Notes: generated from the letters alone by a model not told the origin. DNA of 64,000 nucleotides from Bog-756 sp052326605 (GCA_052326605.1 JBKQMB010000049.1:14820-78819), one strand, 5' to 3'. Numbered from the stretch's first letter, positions 16,919-25,492 are shown. Made by a program: numbers and translations.

Positions 16919-18151
16919 GTGAACATCCTGGTGCTCGGTGGCGACGGCTATCTCGGTTGGCCGACGGCGCTGTACCTCTCACGGCGGGGTCACCACGTGG
17001 GCATCGTCGACAACTTCGCACGGCGGGGCTACGACCTCGAGATGGGTGTCGAAAGCCTGGTGCCCATCGTCAGCCTCCAGCGGCGCGTCCGCCGCTGGCA
17101 CGAGATCTCCGATCTCTCCATCGACGTCTTCGTGGGGGACCTCACCGACGCGGCCTTCGTCAGCGAGACGCTCGCCTCGTTCGAGCCCGAGGCCGTGGTC
17201 CACTTCGCCGAGCAGCGCTCGGCCCCCTATTCGATGATCGACCGGAAGCATGCGGTCTACACCCAGGTCAACAACGTGGCCGGGACGCTCAACCTCCTTT
17301 ACGCCATCGCCGAGCAGAACAGGGACATCCACCTGGTGAAGCTGGGGACCATGGGCGAGTACGGCACGCCCAACATCGCCATCGAAGAGGGCTACATCGA
17401 GATCACCCACCGGGGCCGCACCGACGTGCTGCCCTACCCGAAGCAGCCCGGCTCCTTCTACCACCTGTCCAAGGTCCACGACAGCGCCAACATCATGTTC
17501 GCCTGCCGCATCTGGGGCATCAGGGCCACCGACCTCAACCAGGGGATCGTCTACGGCCACCAGACCGAGGAGACCGCGCTCCATCCCGACCTGGCCACCC
17601 GGTTCGACTACGACGGAGTCTTCGGGACGGTGCTCAACCGGTTCTGCGTCCAGGCGGTCACCGGCCACCCGCTGACCGTCTACGGCGCCGGCGGGCAGAC
17701 CCGGGGGATCCTCAACATCCTCGACACACTCGCCTGCGTGGAGCTGGCCCTGCTGCATCCTGCGGATCCCGGGGAGTTCCGGGTGTTCAACCAGTTCACC
17801 GAGTCCCTCTCCGTGCAGGAGATGGCCGACCTGGTGGTCGCCAACTACTCCGGGCACGCGGTGATCGAGCACTCGCAGGATCCGCGGGTGGAGAAGGAGG
17901 ACCACTACTACCGGGCCGCCCACACCAAACTGCTCGACCTGGGGTTGGTACCCCACCTCCTGACCTCGCCGGTGATCCAGTCCATCCTTTTGGAGGCCGA
18001 CAGGCACAAGGCCAATGTCGACCCGGCCGCCATCCGGCCGACGGTCGAGTGGCGGAGCACGTCAAGCAGCCTGATCACTTCGGTGGGCGCGGGTCCCGAC
18101 GACGGTGCTCCGGCCGACACCGGGGCGGATCTCCGGGTGTTGGCCAACTGA
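16919..18151 (+). CDS. sqdB: UDP-sulfoquinovose synthase
   Basis: Converts UDP-glucose and sulfite to UDP-sulfoquinovose, the head-group donor for sulfolipid. The 410-residue SDR-type protein matches plant SQD1/cyanobacterial SqdB closely: GGDGYLGWP cofactor motif, FAEQRSAPYSMID, KLGTMGEYGTPNI with the catalytic Thr, SFYHLSKVHD with the YxxxK pair, ATDLNQGIVYG, and EFRVFNQFTE. GTG at 16919 follows AAGGAGG by 6 nt and fits the conserved MNILVLGGDGYLG start. The glycosyltransferase partner SqdX is not adjacent. In an actinobacterium the product may feed a sulfolipid or a sulfoquinovose-bearing glycan. Confidence 0.92.
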   Translation: MNILVLGGDGYLGWPTALYLSRRGHHVGIVDNFARRGYDLEMGVESLVPIVSLQRRVRRWHEISDLSIDVFVGDLTDAAFVSETLASFEPEAVVHFAEQRSAPYSMIDRKHAVYTQVNNVAGTLNLLYAIAEQNRDIHLVKLGTMGEYGTPNIAIEEGYIEITHRGRTDVLPYPKQPGSFYHLSKVHDSANIMFACRIWGIRATDLNQGIVYGHQTEETALHPDLATRFDYDGVFGTVLNRFCVQAVTGHPLTVYGAGGQTRGILNILDTLACVELALLHPADPGEFRVFNQFTESLSVQEMADLVVANYSGHAVIEHSQDPRVEKEDHYYRAAHTKLLDLGLVPHLLTSPVIQSILLEADRHKANVDPAAIRPTVEWRSTSSSLITSVGAGPDDGAPADTGADLRVLAN

Positions 18152-18245
18152 TCCGTCCGTAGGTCGCCCGTGGCCGCATCTCCCTCCGCGGAGATCCGCT
18201 CCTGTGGCGGCAGGTGTCGCAGGGTCCGGGCCCGAGGGGCGGCAC

Positions 18246-18251
18246 TATCGT
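18246..18251 (+). promoter_or_regulatory. -10 hexamer for leaderless transcript of the unknown secreted protein
   Basis: TATCGT ends 7 nt before the ATG at 18259. Confidence 0.42.
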
Positions 18252-18258
18252 CATCGAG

Positions 18259-19464
18259 ATGCCGAGATCCCGCCGTAGACGCCGCCCTGCCGGCCACCGC
18301 GGCCTGGGGAGAAGGTTTGTGGTCGGCATCGCCGCCATCTTCACGCTCGTGGTGGTCCTCGGCTCGCTGATCGAGATCCACGCGCAGTCCAGTGGCTATC
18401 GGACGGCGACGGACACCGGGTACGGGGCCCTGGCATCGCGGGTGGTGGAGGCCTCGAATCAGACCGGGGCCGAATTGGCGGACCTCATGGACAAGGCTCC
18501 TCAGCTGCCCAACCAGCTGCTGGACGGCACCGAGGTGCCCCAGACGGCGCGAGCAGAGATCCAACAGGGACTCGACCGGGCGGTGCAGTCGACGGCGCGA
18601 CAGGCGTACCAGGCGGCCCACAGCGTGCCCCCGACACCCACCGGTGACGTGAGCCCCCGGTTCACCCAGGTGATGGCGGACCGGGCCTCCGCCGTGTCGG
18701 GTCTGCGGGAGACCATCGACCAACGGCTGGGCATGTCCCCCCTGCCGATCACCGGCGCGCCGTCGGCTTCGGCGCCGCCCAGCTCGGCTCCCCTGATCTC
18801 GATCAGCCAGGCGGCCTCGGCCATGGCCGCCGAGGGCCTCCTCCTCCAGCAGGCCGACGACTCCTACCAGGCTCTGCTGGCAGACATCCGTCTGCACCGG
18901 GTCCCGGTCCATCTGCCGAGGTCGGTGTGGGTGCCCGCTCCGGTCGAAACCGCCGCCCTCGGATCCACCCGGCTCGGTGCGTCCGCCCCGGCGCTGTCGG
19001 CGTCGGCGGCGCTGGCCCCCTTCCACCGACTGGTGATCACCGCGGTGGGCCTGACCCCCCCAGCAGTCGCCGTGGGCACCGTCGGTATCGTGGGCGGCTC
19101 GTGCGGCGATCCGCAATCGCTCGTCCCCGGGCCGACTCCTACGGTGCTGCCGCCGACCACCTCGGTCGCCGCCGCCGTCACCGTGACCAACTGCGGCACG
19201 GTCACCGAATCCGGGGTGTCGGTGACCGCCACGCTGGTGCCGGCCGACCCGCCCGGCACCGCGCCACCGTCTGCCGGCTCCAGGGGCGGACGGTCCCGGG
19301 CCCGGCTAACGGTGCGGTCGGGGGGATCCGTGGCCCTGTCGATGGCTCCCCTCCCGGTTGCCGCCGGCCACCGGTTCTCACTGACCATCGCGGTCGCCAC
19401 ACCCCCCGGCCAGGCGGAGACCACCGGGTCCACCCAGGAGTTCCTCCTCCAGATATCCGGTTGA
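18259..19464 (+). CDS. Membrane-anchored extracytoplasmic protein of unknown function
   Basis: I do not recognise this 401-residue protein. The N-terminus is strongly basic (six arginines in the first nine residues), followed by one membrane segment (about 20-40), which puts the rest outside. Residues 45-225 are helical in character and rich in Ala, Gln and Asp; 225-401 look beta-rich with Pro/Ser/Thr spacers and two cysteines (GGSCGD, VTNCGT) that could form a disulfide. The C-terminal part resembles a CARDB/immunoglobulin-like cell-surface fold only in general composition. It sits between sqdB and gltA on the same strand with its own promoter-like hexamer. Confidence 0.6.
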   Translation: MPRSRRRRRPAGHRGLGRRFVVGIAAIFTLVVVLGSLIEIHAQSSGYRTATDTGYGALASRVVEASNQTGAELADLMDKAPQLPNQLLDGTEVPQTARAEIQQGLDRAVQSTARQAYQAAHSVPPTPTGDVSPRFTQVMADRASAVSGLRETIDQRLGMSPLPITGAPSASAPPSSAPLISISQAASAMAAEGLLLQQADDSYQALLADIRLHRVPVHLPRSVWVPAPVETAALGSTRLGASAPALSASAALAPFHRLVITAVGLTPPAVAVGTVGIVGGSCGDPQSLVPGPTPTVLPPTTSVAAAVTVTNCGTVTESGVSVTATLVPADPPGTAPPSAGSRGGRSRARLTVRSGGSVALSMAPLPVAAGHRFSLTIAVATPPGQAETTGSTQEFLLQISG

Positions 19465-19597
19465 CCGGTTGGGCCTGCGCTCCGTCGAAACCGTCCCCAC
19501 CGGCGGCCGCCGGATTGGGTGGGTGCCGGCCTGGGGCGCATGTCACTGCGCCAGTTGGTCAGGGTCGGGGGGTGACGATCTAGGATTGGGTCCGGCA

Positions 19598-19627
19598 ATG
19601 AGTGAAAAGACCAACGGAAGGTTCTGA
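19598..19627 (+). other. Possible 9-residue leader peptide before gltA
   Basis: ATG at 19598 opens a nine-codon frame (MSEKTNGRF) that stops 5 nt before the gltA GTG. A TAGGAT hexamer lies 11 nt upstream. Translation of this frame could influence gltA initiation; it may also be chance. Confidence 0.3.
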
Positions 19628-19632
19628 GGCGA

Positions 19633-20904
19633 GTGGCCGAAAGCATCACGATCACCGACAACCGGACCGGTGAGTCCCTCGAGATTCCCTTCGAGAACGG
19701 GGGGATCTCGGCAGCCCAGTGGGGGAAGCTCCTGCCCGGCGTCTGGTTCTACGACCCGGGCTTCGTGTCGACGGCGGCGTGCGAGAGCTCGATCACCTTC
19801 CTCGACGGCGACGAAGGGGTCCTCCACTACCGGGGCTATCCGATCGAGCAGCTGGCCGAGAAGTCGACCTTCCTGGAAGTCGCCTATCTCCTGTTGAAGG
19901 GCGAGCTTCCGAGCCCGGCGGAGTACGGCGTATGGCAGCACGAGATCACCCATCACACGTTCATCCACGAGAACGTGCGGAAGCGCTTCCTCGAGGGGTT
20001 CCACTACGACGCCCATCCCATGGGGATGCTGGTCTCGGCGGTGGCTGCGCTCTCCACCTTCTACCTCGACGCCAAGGACATCTTCGATATCGAGTCGCGG
20101 AACAAGCAGATCATCCGCCTGATCGCCAAGATGCCCACCCTGGCGGCAGCTGCCCACCGGTTCAGTGTGGGCATGCCCTTCGTCTATCCGGACAACTCGC
20201 TGAAGTTCACCTCCAACTTCCTGTCCATGATGTGGAAGACCGCCGAGCCGCGGTTCGATGCCAATCCGGCCCTGGCCCGCGCCCTCGACGTCCTGTTCAT
20301 CCTCCACGCCGATCACGAGCAGAACTGCTCGACCACCGCCATGCGGGTGGTGGGCTCGTCGCATGCCGACCCCTACTCGGCCACCGCTGCCGCTGCTGCC
20401 GCGCTCTACGGGCCCCGGCACGGGGGGGCCAACGAGGCGGTCATCCGGATGCTGACCGACATCGGTTCGCTCGAGAACGTCGAGCCGTTCATCGCCTCGG
20501 TCAAGGAGGGCTCGGGTGTACGGTTGCAGGGGTTCGGCCACCGGGTCTACAAGAGTTACGACCCGCGGGCCAAGATCGTCAAGAAGACCGCCGACGAGGT
20601 GTTCGAGATCACCGGCAAGAACCCGTTGCTGGACATCGCCCTGAAGCTCGAGGAGATCGCCCTCTCCGACGAGTACTTCATCTCCCGCCGGCTCTACCCC
20701 AACGTCGATTTCTACTCGGGCCTCATCTACCAGGCCATGGGGTTCCCGCTCGAGATGTTCCCCGTGCTGTTCGCCATTCCCCGGACGGCGGGCTGGCTCG
20801 CCCACTGGCAGGAGATGCTCGATCAGGATTCGAAGATAGCCCGTCCGCGGCAGCTCTACATCGGAGAAGGCGAGCGGAACTACGTGCCCATCACCGACCG
20901 CTGA
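19633..20904 (+). CDS. gltA: Citrate synthase
   Basis: Condenses acetyl-CoA with oxaloacetate to citrate, entry to the TCA cycle. The 423-residue length and sequence match the type II (hexameric-type) enzymes. Visible are the N-terminal beta region (1-50), FLDGDEGVLHYRGYPIEQLAE, the HADHEQNCSTTAMR segment with an active-site His, GPRHGGANEAV with the second His, LQGFGHRVYK, and DFYSGLIYQAMGFP carrying the catalytic Asp. The GTG start at 19633 gives the conserved MAESITITDN beginning; the ribosome-binding site is weak. Convergent with tesB. Confidence 0.96.
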   Translation: MAESITITDNRTGESLEIPFENGGISAAQWGKLLPGVWFYDPGFVSTAACESSITFLDGDEGVLHYRGYPIEQLAEKSTFLEVAYLLLKGELPSPAEYGVWQHEITHHTFIHENVRKRFLEGFHYDAHPMGMLVSAVAALSTFYLDAKDIFDIESRNKQIIRLIAKMPTLAAAAHRFSVGMPFVYPDNSLKFTSNFLSMMWKTAEPRFDANPALARALDVLFILHADHEQNCSTTAMRVVGSSHADPYSATAAAAAALYGPRHGGANEAVIRMLTDIGSLENVEPFIASVKEGSGVRLQGFGHRVYKSYDPRAKIVKKTADEVFEITGKNPLLDIALKLEEIALSDEYFISRRLYPNVDFYSGLIYQAMGFPLEMFPVLFAIPRTAGWLAHWQEMLDQDSKIARPRQLYIGEGERNYVPITDR

Positions 20905-20937
20905 CCACCGGGTGGCCCTACCGGAACCGGGCGCCGC

Positions 20938-21798
20938 TCAGGACGCACCCGGGCCGGGGCCCTTGCGCATCAGGCCCTCTTGGACCATGGAGACCACCAG
21001 GTCCCCGTTGCGGGCGAACATGAAGCCCCGGGCCAGGCCGCGGGCACCGAATGCACTCGGGCTGTCCATGTCGTAGAGCAGCCAGTCGTCGGCCCGGAAC
21101 GGCCGGTGGAACCACATGCAGTGATCGAGGCTGGCGCCCATGAATTCGGGGTCGTCCCAGCTCACGTCGTGGGGGGCCAGCATGGTGTCGAACAGGGACA
21201 TGTCCGAGGCATAGGCGGCGATGCAGGCGTGCAGGAGCGGGTCGTCCGGCAGTGTGCCGTCGGCGCGGATCCACAGCCGCTGGGTCGGCTCCTTGCCCCC
21301 GCCGTGGATGAACGGCAGGCCCCCGATGTGGCGCTGGTCGATCGGATGGGGCCGGGCGAACCAGTCCCCGACGCTCTCGCGGAAGGGCTCGAGCCGGACT
21401 GCCAGGGTCACGATCGTCTCCGGGTCGGGGACGTCGGGCATGGGGAATTGGTGGGACAGCCCGACCTCGTCGGTGTGGAACGAGGCCGACATGTTGAAGA
21501 TGGCCCGTCCGTGCTGGATGGCGACCACCCGGCGGGTGGTGAACGATCGTCCGTCGCGGATGCGGTCCACTTCGTAGAGGATGGGGATGCTCGGGTCTCC
21601 CGGCCGGAGGAAGTAGGCGTGCAGGGAGTGCGGCCGTCCGGTTTCGACCGTTCGCCCCGCGGCCATCAGGGACTGGGCGGCCACCTGGCCGCCGAACACG
21701 CGTTGGCGGTCCTCGTTGGGGTTCACGCCCCGGAAGATGTTGACTTCGATGGGCTCGAGATCGAGCAGATCCACCAGGAACTCGAGTGCTTTGCTCAC
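20938..21798 (-). CDS. tesB: Acyl-CoA thioesterase II
   Basis: Hydrolyses medium to long acyl-CoA to free acid and CoA. The 286-residue protein has the double hot-dog fold of TesB: first domain with NIFRGVNPNEDRQRVFGGQVAAQSL and SLHAYFLRPGDP, and second domain with RADGTLPDD, SLDHCMWFHRPFRADDW and GLARGFMF. The Asp of SLDH is the catalytic residue in the family. The GTG at 21798 starts the conserved SKALEFLVDLLDLEPIE region; a CAGGAT sequence 6 nt upstream is a weak fit to the local leaderless pattern. Divergent from the GH1 gene. Confidence 0.92.
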   Translation of the reverse strand: MSKALEFLVDLLDLEPIEVNIFRGVNPNEDRQRVFGGQVAAQSLMAAGRTVETGRPHSLHAYFLRPGDPSIPILYEVDRIRDGRSFTTRRVVAIQHGRAIFNMSASFHTDEVGLSHQFPMPDVPDPETIVTLAVRLEPFRESVGDWFARPHPIDQRHIGGLPFIHGGGKEPTQRLWIRADGTLPDDPLLHACIAAYASDMSLFDTMLAPHDVSWDDPEFMGASLDHCMWFHRPFRADDWLLYDMDSPSAFGARGLARGFMFARNGDLVVSMVQEGLMRKGPGPGAS

Positions 21799-21890
21799 GT
21801 CCCCATCCTGCCAGGTGGGGGTGGCCGCCCATGCCCTGGCGTCGGTCGGGACCCGGGCCCGGCGGCGGGCGCAGGCGATCAGCGTCCCGC

Positions 21891-21896
21891 TACGGT
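21891..21896 (+). promoter_or_regulatory. -10 hexamer for leaderless transcript of the GH1 gene
   Basis: TACGGT ends 8 nt before the GTG at 21905, where GH1 homology begins. Confidence 0.42.
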
Positions 21897-21904
21897 TACC
21901 GACC

Positions 21905-23077
21905 GTGCCTGCGATCACCTTTCCCGACGGATTCCTCTGGGGGACAGCCACCGCCGCCCATCAGATCGAGGGGGGCAACGTCAACAACGACTGGTGGGCG
22001 ATGGAGCACGACCCCACCTCCGGCTGTGCCGACGTGAGTGGCGACGCCTGCGACTCCTTCAACCGCTACCCCGAGGACATCGCCCTGGTCGCCGGGCTCG
22101 GGTTCTCCTCGTACCGCTTCTCGCTCGAGTGGAGCCGGATCGAGCCGGAGGACGGCGAGTTCTCTCTGGTGGCGCTCGATCACTACCGCCGGATGGCTGC
22201 CACCTGCCGCGAGCACGGCATCCTGCCGGTGGTCACATTCCACCATTTCACCCACCCCCGGTGGCTGGCCGCCGCCGGCACCTGGGAGGCACTGCACGCC
22301 CCGGACCGGTTCGCCCGGTTCTGCGATCGGGCCACGGCCCACCTGGGCGACCTGATCGGGATGGCGTGCACGCTCAACGAACCCAATGTGGTGGCGACGA
22401 TGGGGTGGAGGCACGGGGTCTTCCCACCCCGGGTACGGGACCGGGTGCGCAGGGACGTGGTGAACCAGTCCCTGGTGACCGCGCACCGCAAGGCGGTCGA
22501 CGCCATCCGATCGGGACCGGGCGACTTCCCGGTGGGCCTCACGCTGTCGATGACCGACTACCAGCTGCAGCCCGGTGGCGAGGAGTGGCTCGAACGGCTG
22601 CGGCGGCCTTCCGAGGACGTCTTCCTCGAGGCCACCGGAGGTGACGACTACCTCGGCGTGCAGACCTACACGCGGGTGCGTGTCGGGCCCGAGGGCTTCG
22701 CCGGCCCGGAGGCAGGCGTCCCCACCTCGCAGATGGGATACGAGGTGTGGCCGGAGGCCCTAGAGGCCACGATCCGGCGAGCCTGGGACAAGACGGGCGG
22801 CCTCCCGATGTACGTCACCGAAAACGGCATCGGGACCGACGACGACGAGCAGCGCATCGACTACGTGAAGCGGGCGCTGGACGGGGTGCAGCACTGCCTC
22901 GACGACGGGGTCGACGTGCGCGGGTACTTCTACTGGAGCCTCTTGGACAACTTCGAGTGGGTGCTCGGTTACGGCCCCACCTTCGGCCTCGTGGCGGTGG
23001 ACCGTGAGGCGTTCGAGCGCCGGCCGAAACCCAGTGCCACCTGGCTCGGAGGCGTCGCCCGGGCCAACGGGTTCTGA
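21905..23077 (+). CDS. Glycoside hydrolase family 1 (beta-glucosidase type)
   Basis: Retaining beta-glycosidase of 390 residues, shorter than the usual 440-480. The N-terminal signature FPDGFLWGTATAAHQIEGG is intact, the acid/base Glu is in TLNEPN, and the nucleophile Glu is in YVTENG; LLDNFEWVLGY is the aglycone/sugar-binding Trp region. The TIM-barrel is complete but loops are short. There is no signal peptide, so the substrate is taken up or made inside. The exact sugar is not predictable. The GTG at 21905 is chosen because it begins the conserved region and has a TACGGT hexamer upstream. Confidence 0.9.
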   Translation: MPAITFPDGFLWGTATAAHQIEGGNVNNDWWAMEHDPTSGCADVSGDACDSFNRYPEDIALVAGLGFSSYRFSLEWSRIEPEDGEFSLVALDHYRRMAATCREHGILPVVTFHHFTHPRWLAAAGTWEALHAPDRFARFCDRATAHLGDLIGMACTLNEPNVVATMGWRHGVFPPRVRDRVRRDVVNQSLVTAHRKAVDAIRSGPGDFPVGLTLSMTDYQLQPGGEEWLERLRRPSEDVFLEATGGDDYLGVQTYTRVRVGPEGFAGPEAGVPTSQMGYEVWPEALEATIRRAWDKTGGLPMYVTENGIGTDDDEQRIDYVKRALDGVQHCLDDGVDVRGYFYWSLLDNFEWVLGYGPTFGLVAVDREAFERRPKPSATWLGGVARANGF

Positions 23078-23213
23078 CCCCGGGCCGGCCACCGGACCCG
23101 ACCGCCACGCACCGCGGACCGGACCCTGGCGCAGGGGAACAGGCCCGCCTTGTCACCCCTACGGCATCGTCCCAGCTCGTCCGGGGGGACCACTGTTACG
23201 GTTGCATGACTAC

Positions 23214-23219
23214 TAGGGT
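23214..23219 (+). promoter_or_regulatory. -10 hexamer for the GtrA-family gene
   Basis: TAGGGT ends 7 nt before the ATG at 23227. A second hexamer, TACGGT (23197-23202), lies only 3 nt before the ATG at 23206. Confidence 0.35.
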
Positions 23220-23226
23220 TGCCCCG

Positions 23227-23727
23227 ATGAGCAGTCTTCCGTTGCGCGTCGAACACCTGTGGGAGAAGCGGCACACACAGGAGGCACAACATCTGTTCCG
23301 CTACACGCTGGTGTCGGTGGTCTCGACCGCCGTCTCCTTCGTCGTGTTGGCCTTGGTCTTCGGCGTGTTCCACCTGTGGGGGGAGATTGCGAGCACCGTG
23401 TTCGCCAACGTGGTGGCCACCGTACCCTCCTACTACCTCAACAGGAAGTGGGTGTGGGGCAAGGGTGGCCGCTCACACCTGGTCAAGGAGATCATCCCCT
23501 TCTGGAGCCTGTCCGCCATCGGCATCGTGGTGTCCATCGGCGGCGCCGCCATCGCCCGCCATATCAGCATCGTGCACCACCTGACGCATCCCGAACAGAC
23601 CGTGCTGGTGCTGGCGGCCAACATCGCCTCGTTCGGTGTGTTCTGGGTGCTCAAGTTCATGCTCTTCAACCGTCTGTTCCGGGTCCACCCGCTCGAGGAG
23701 CTCGACGAGCTCGTCGAAGCCGCCTGA
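23227..23727 (+). CDS. GtrA-family four-helix membrane protein
   Basis: Small integral membrane protein of 166 residues with four predicted membrane segments, matching the GtrA family, whose members are thought to move polyprenyl-linked sugars across the membrane for cell-wall or O-antigen modification. The LFRYTLVSVVSTAVSFVVLA first helix, the ATVPSYYLNRKWVW motif between helices 2 and 3, and VFWVLKFMLFNRLF in the last helix are characteristic. In the family a glycosyltransferase is often adjacent; none is here. ATG at 23206 would add seven residues and is a possible alternative. Confidence 0.82.
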   Translation: MSSLPLRVEHLWEKRHTQEAQHLFRYTLVSVVSTAVSFVVLALVFGVFHLWGEIASTVFANVVATVPSYYLNRKWVWGKGGRSHLVKEIIPFWSLSAIGIVVSIGGAAIARHISIVHHLTHPEQTVLVLAANIASFGVFWVLKFMLFNRLFRVHPLEELDELVEAA

Positions 23728-23863
23728 CCGACCGAGCTCGGGTGGACGCCGTGCGGCCTCGCCGGCAATCGGCCGTCACCGGAGCTGACACCGGGTCGCA
23801 CCCGCTCCACCGGAGCGCTGTACGTTGTGGATCGGTCGGCGCGCCGACGCCGAGGGAGGTTGG

Positions 23864-24652
23864 ATGACGGGCACCGTGACGAGCAGCGGACCAGTCGTGC
23901 TCGTCGTGGCCGTGTTCCTGGCCAGCTCGGTGGAGATGGTCGAGGCGCTCACGATCGTGCTCGCCGTCGGAGTGACCAGGGGCTGGCGCTCGGCCCTCGA
24001 GGGAGTGGTCACCGCCCTGGTGACCCTTGCCGCCCTGGTAGTGCTCCTCGGTCCGGCCCTGGTCCATTTCGTGCCCCTGTCGGCGCTCCGGTTGGTGGTC
24101 GGGGGGCTCTTGTTGATCTTCGGCCTCCAGTGGCTGCGAAAGGCCGTCCTCCGGGCTGCGGGTCTCAAGGCGAAGCACGACGAGGACGCCATCTTCGCCG
24201 AGCAGGTCGCCGAGCTGACCGCCGCTCCACCGTCCGAGGGCCGTGATGCGACCGGATTCGTGGTCGCCTTCAAGGGAGTCTTCCTCGAAGGGCTCGAAGT
24301 GGTGGTCATCGTGCTCACGCTGGGGACGACGTCCCACCACCTCGGCCTAGCCGCCGCCGCCGCTGCTGCTGCGGTGGTCGTGGTGCTGGTCGCAGGTCTC
24401 ATCGTCGCCCGGCAGCTGTCCCGCGTCCCCGAGAACGCCATGAAGATGGGGGTGGGGCTGATGCTGGTCAGCTTCGGGACATTCTGGTCGGGCGAGGGAG
24501 TGGGCGTGCATTGGCCCGGCGCCGATCTGGCCATCCCGGTGCTCGTCGCCGTCTATGGCGCGGTGGCCTGGGCTCTGGTGGCGCTGCTCGACCGTCGGGA
24601 CGGGCACACGGTCACGAGTGCCGTCGGTGCCGGAGGAGCCGACCATGGCTGA
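23864..24652 (+). CDS. COG4280-like integral membrane protein with duplicated acidic motif
   Basis: Membrane protein of 262 residues with about seven hydrophobic segments. It looks like two related halves: SSVEMVEALTIVLAVGVTRG near residue 20 and FKGVFLEGLEVVVIVLTLG near residue 137, each placing two glutamates (ExxE) at the start of a helix. The arrangement resembles the paired acidic motifs of cation transporters such as UPF0016/GDT1 and the REGLE motif of FTR1 iron permeases, so a metal-ion role is possible but unproven. A GGGAGGT site precedes the ATG at 23864. The next small membrane gene overlaps its end by 8 nt. Confidence 0.65.
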   Translation: MTGTVTSSGPVVLVVAVFLASSVEMVEALTIVLAVGVTRGWRSALEGVVTALVTLAALVVLLGPALVHFVPLSALRLVVGGLLLIFGLQWLRKAVLRAAGLKAKHDEDAIFAEQVAELTAAPPSEGRDATGFVVAFKGVFLEGLEVVVIVLTLGTTSHHLGLAAAAAAAAVVVVLVAGLIVARQLSRVPENAMKMGVGLMLVSFGTFWSGEGVGVHWPGADLAIPVLVAVYGAVAWALVALLDRRDGHTVTSAVGAGGADHG

Positions 24653-24902
24653 GGGGGAAACCCCGAGGGGGTCGCGGCCTCTGGTGGCCCGGTGGATCGT
24701 GGGCTTCGGCCACTTCTGGTGGGACTTCCTGATCGGGGACACCCCCGAGCTGTTCGTCGGGGCCGTGGCCGTGGTGGGCTCCGTCGGGCTCCTGTGCCTG
24801 GACCACTCGCTGCGCACCGCTGCCGCGTTGGTGCTGCCCGTGCTGGTGGCAGCCCTCCTCGGGGCCTCGGTGTGGAAGGCGGGCCGGAAGCGCCCGTCCT
24901 GA
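24645..24902 (+). CDS. Small two-helix membrane protein
   Basis: Eighty-five residue protein with two hydrophobic segments (about 28-45 and 50-72) and a short basic tail. The central region HFWWDFLIGDTPELFVGAV places Asp, Asp and Glu near the membrane. Its ATG lies 8 nt inside the upstream COG4280-like gene, so the two are translationally coupled and probably form one complex. I do not know its function; it could be an accessory subunit of the predicted transporter. Confidence 0.65.
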   Translation: MAEGETPRGSRPLVARWIVGFGHFWWDFLIGDTPELFVGAVAVVGSVGLLCLDHSLRTAAALVLPVLVAALLGASVWKAGRKRPS

Positions 24903-24948
24903 GCGGCGCGGGGCCCGGCGGCGACCGGGAGGGCAGGCCGAACCGGGC

Positions 24949-24963
24949 GACCCCAGCCGGGTC
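24949..24963. terminator. Weak hairpin between convergent genes
   Basis: GACCC/GGGTC inverted repeat with a 5-nt loop between the small membrane gene and the convergent yajQ end. No U-tract, so this is only a candidate. Confidence 0.3.
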
Positions 24964-24969
24964 AGGCGA

Positions 24970-25458
24970 TCAGTCCCGGAAGTTGTTGAACTGCAGCGGA
25001 ATCCCGAAGTCCTCGGCCTTGCAAGCGTTGATGACGGCCTGCAGATCGTCCCGCTTCTTGCCGGTCACCCGGAGCTGATCACCCTGGGTCTGGGAGCTGA
25101 CGCTCTTCAGGCCCAGGTCCTTGATGAACTTGTTGATCTTCTTCGCGTGGTCCGAGGAGATGCCGGCCTGGATGGTCAAGTGTTGGCGAGCCGAGCCACG
25201 GGACGCCTCTTCGATCTTGCCAACGTCGAACGCCTTGAGGGAGACCTCGCGTCGTACCAGCTTCTCTTGGAGCACCTGGTAGAGGGCGCGCAGCCGATCC
25301 TCGGTGGCCGACGAGAGGATCAGCTCTTTGTCGGTCAGCTCGATGGTGGAGTCCGTCCCCTTGAAGTCGAACCGGGTGGTGGCCTCCCGGTTGGCCTGGT
25401 CGACCGCATTGCGGACTTCCTGCATGTCAACTTCGGAAACCACATCGAAGGTGGGCAT
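24970..25458 (-). CDS. yajQ: YajQ-family nucleotide-binding protein
   Basis: YajQ (UPF0234) proteins bind nucleotides, in some bacteria cyclic di-GMP, and act as regulators. The 162-residue protein has the start MPTFDVVSEVDMQEVRNAVD, the TRFDFKGT motif, and the C-terminal VTGKKRDDLQAVI and DFGIPLQFNNFRD. Length and both ferredoxin-like halves are normal. ATG at 25458 has TACTGT 6 nt upstream. Divergent from tRNA-Tyr, with both promoters in 45 bp. Confidence 0.93.
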   Translation of the reverse strand: MPTFDVVSEVDMQEVRNAVDQANREATTRFDFKGTDSTIELTDKELILSSATEDRLRALYQVLQEKLVRREVSLKAFDVGKIEEASRGSARQHLTIQAGISSDHAKKINKFIKDLGLKSVSSQTQGDQLRVTGKKRDDLQAVINACKAEDFGIPLQFNNFRD

Positions 25459-25464
25459 GCCGAA

Positions 25465-25470
25465 ACAGTA
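25465..25470 (-). promoter_or_regulatory. -10 hexamer for leaderless transcript of yajQ
   Basis: TACTGT on the minus strand ends 6 nt before the ATG at 25458. Confidence 0.48.
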
Positions 25471-25486
25471 GCGCCGCACCAGGCGA

Positions 25487-25492
25487 TAACCT
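25487..25492 (+). promoter_or_regulatory. -10 hexamer for tRNA-Tyr
   Basis: TAACCT lies 10 nt before the mature tRNA 5' end, so the transcript would begin a few nt upstream of it. No clear -35. Confidence 0.35.
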
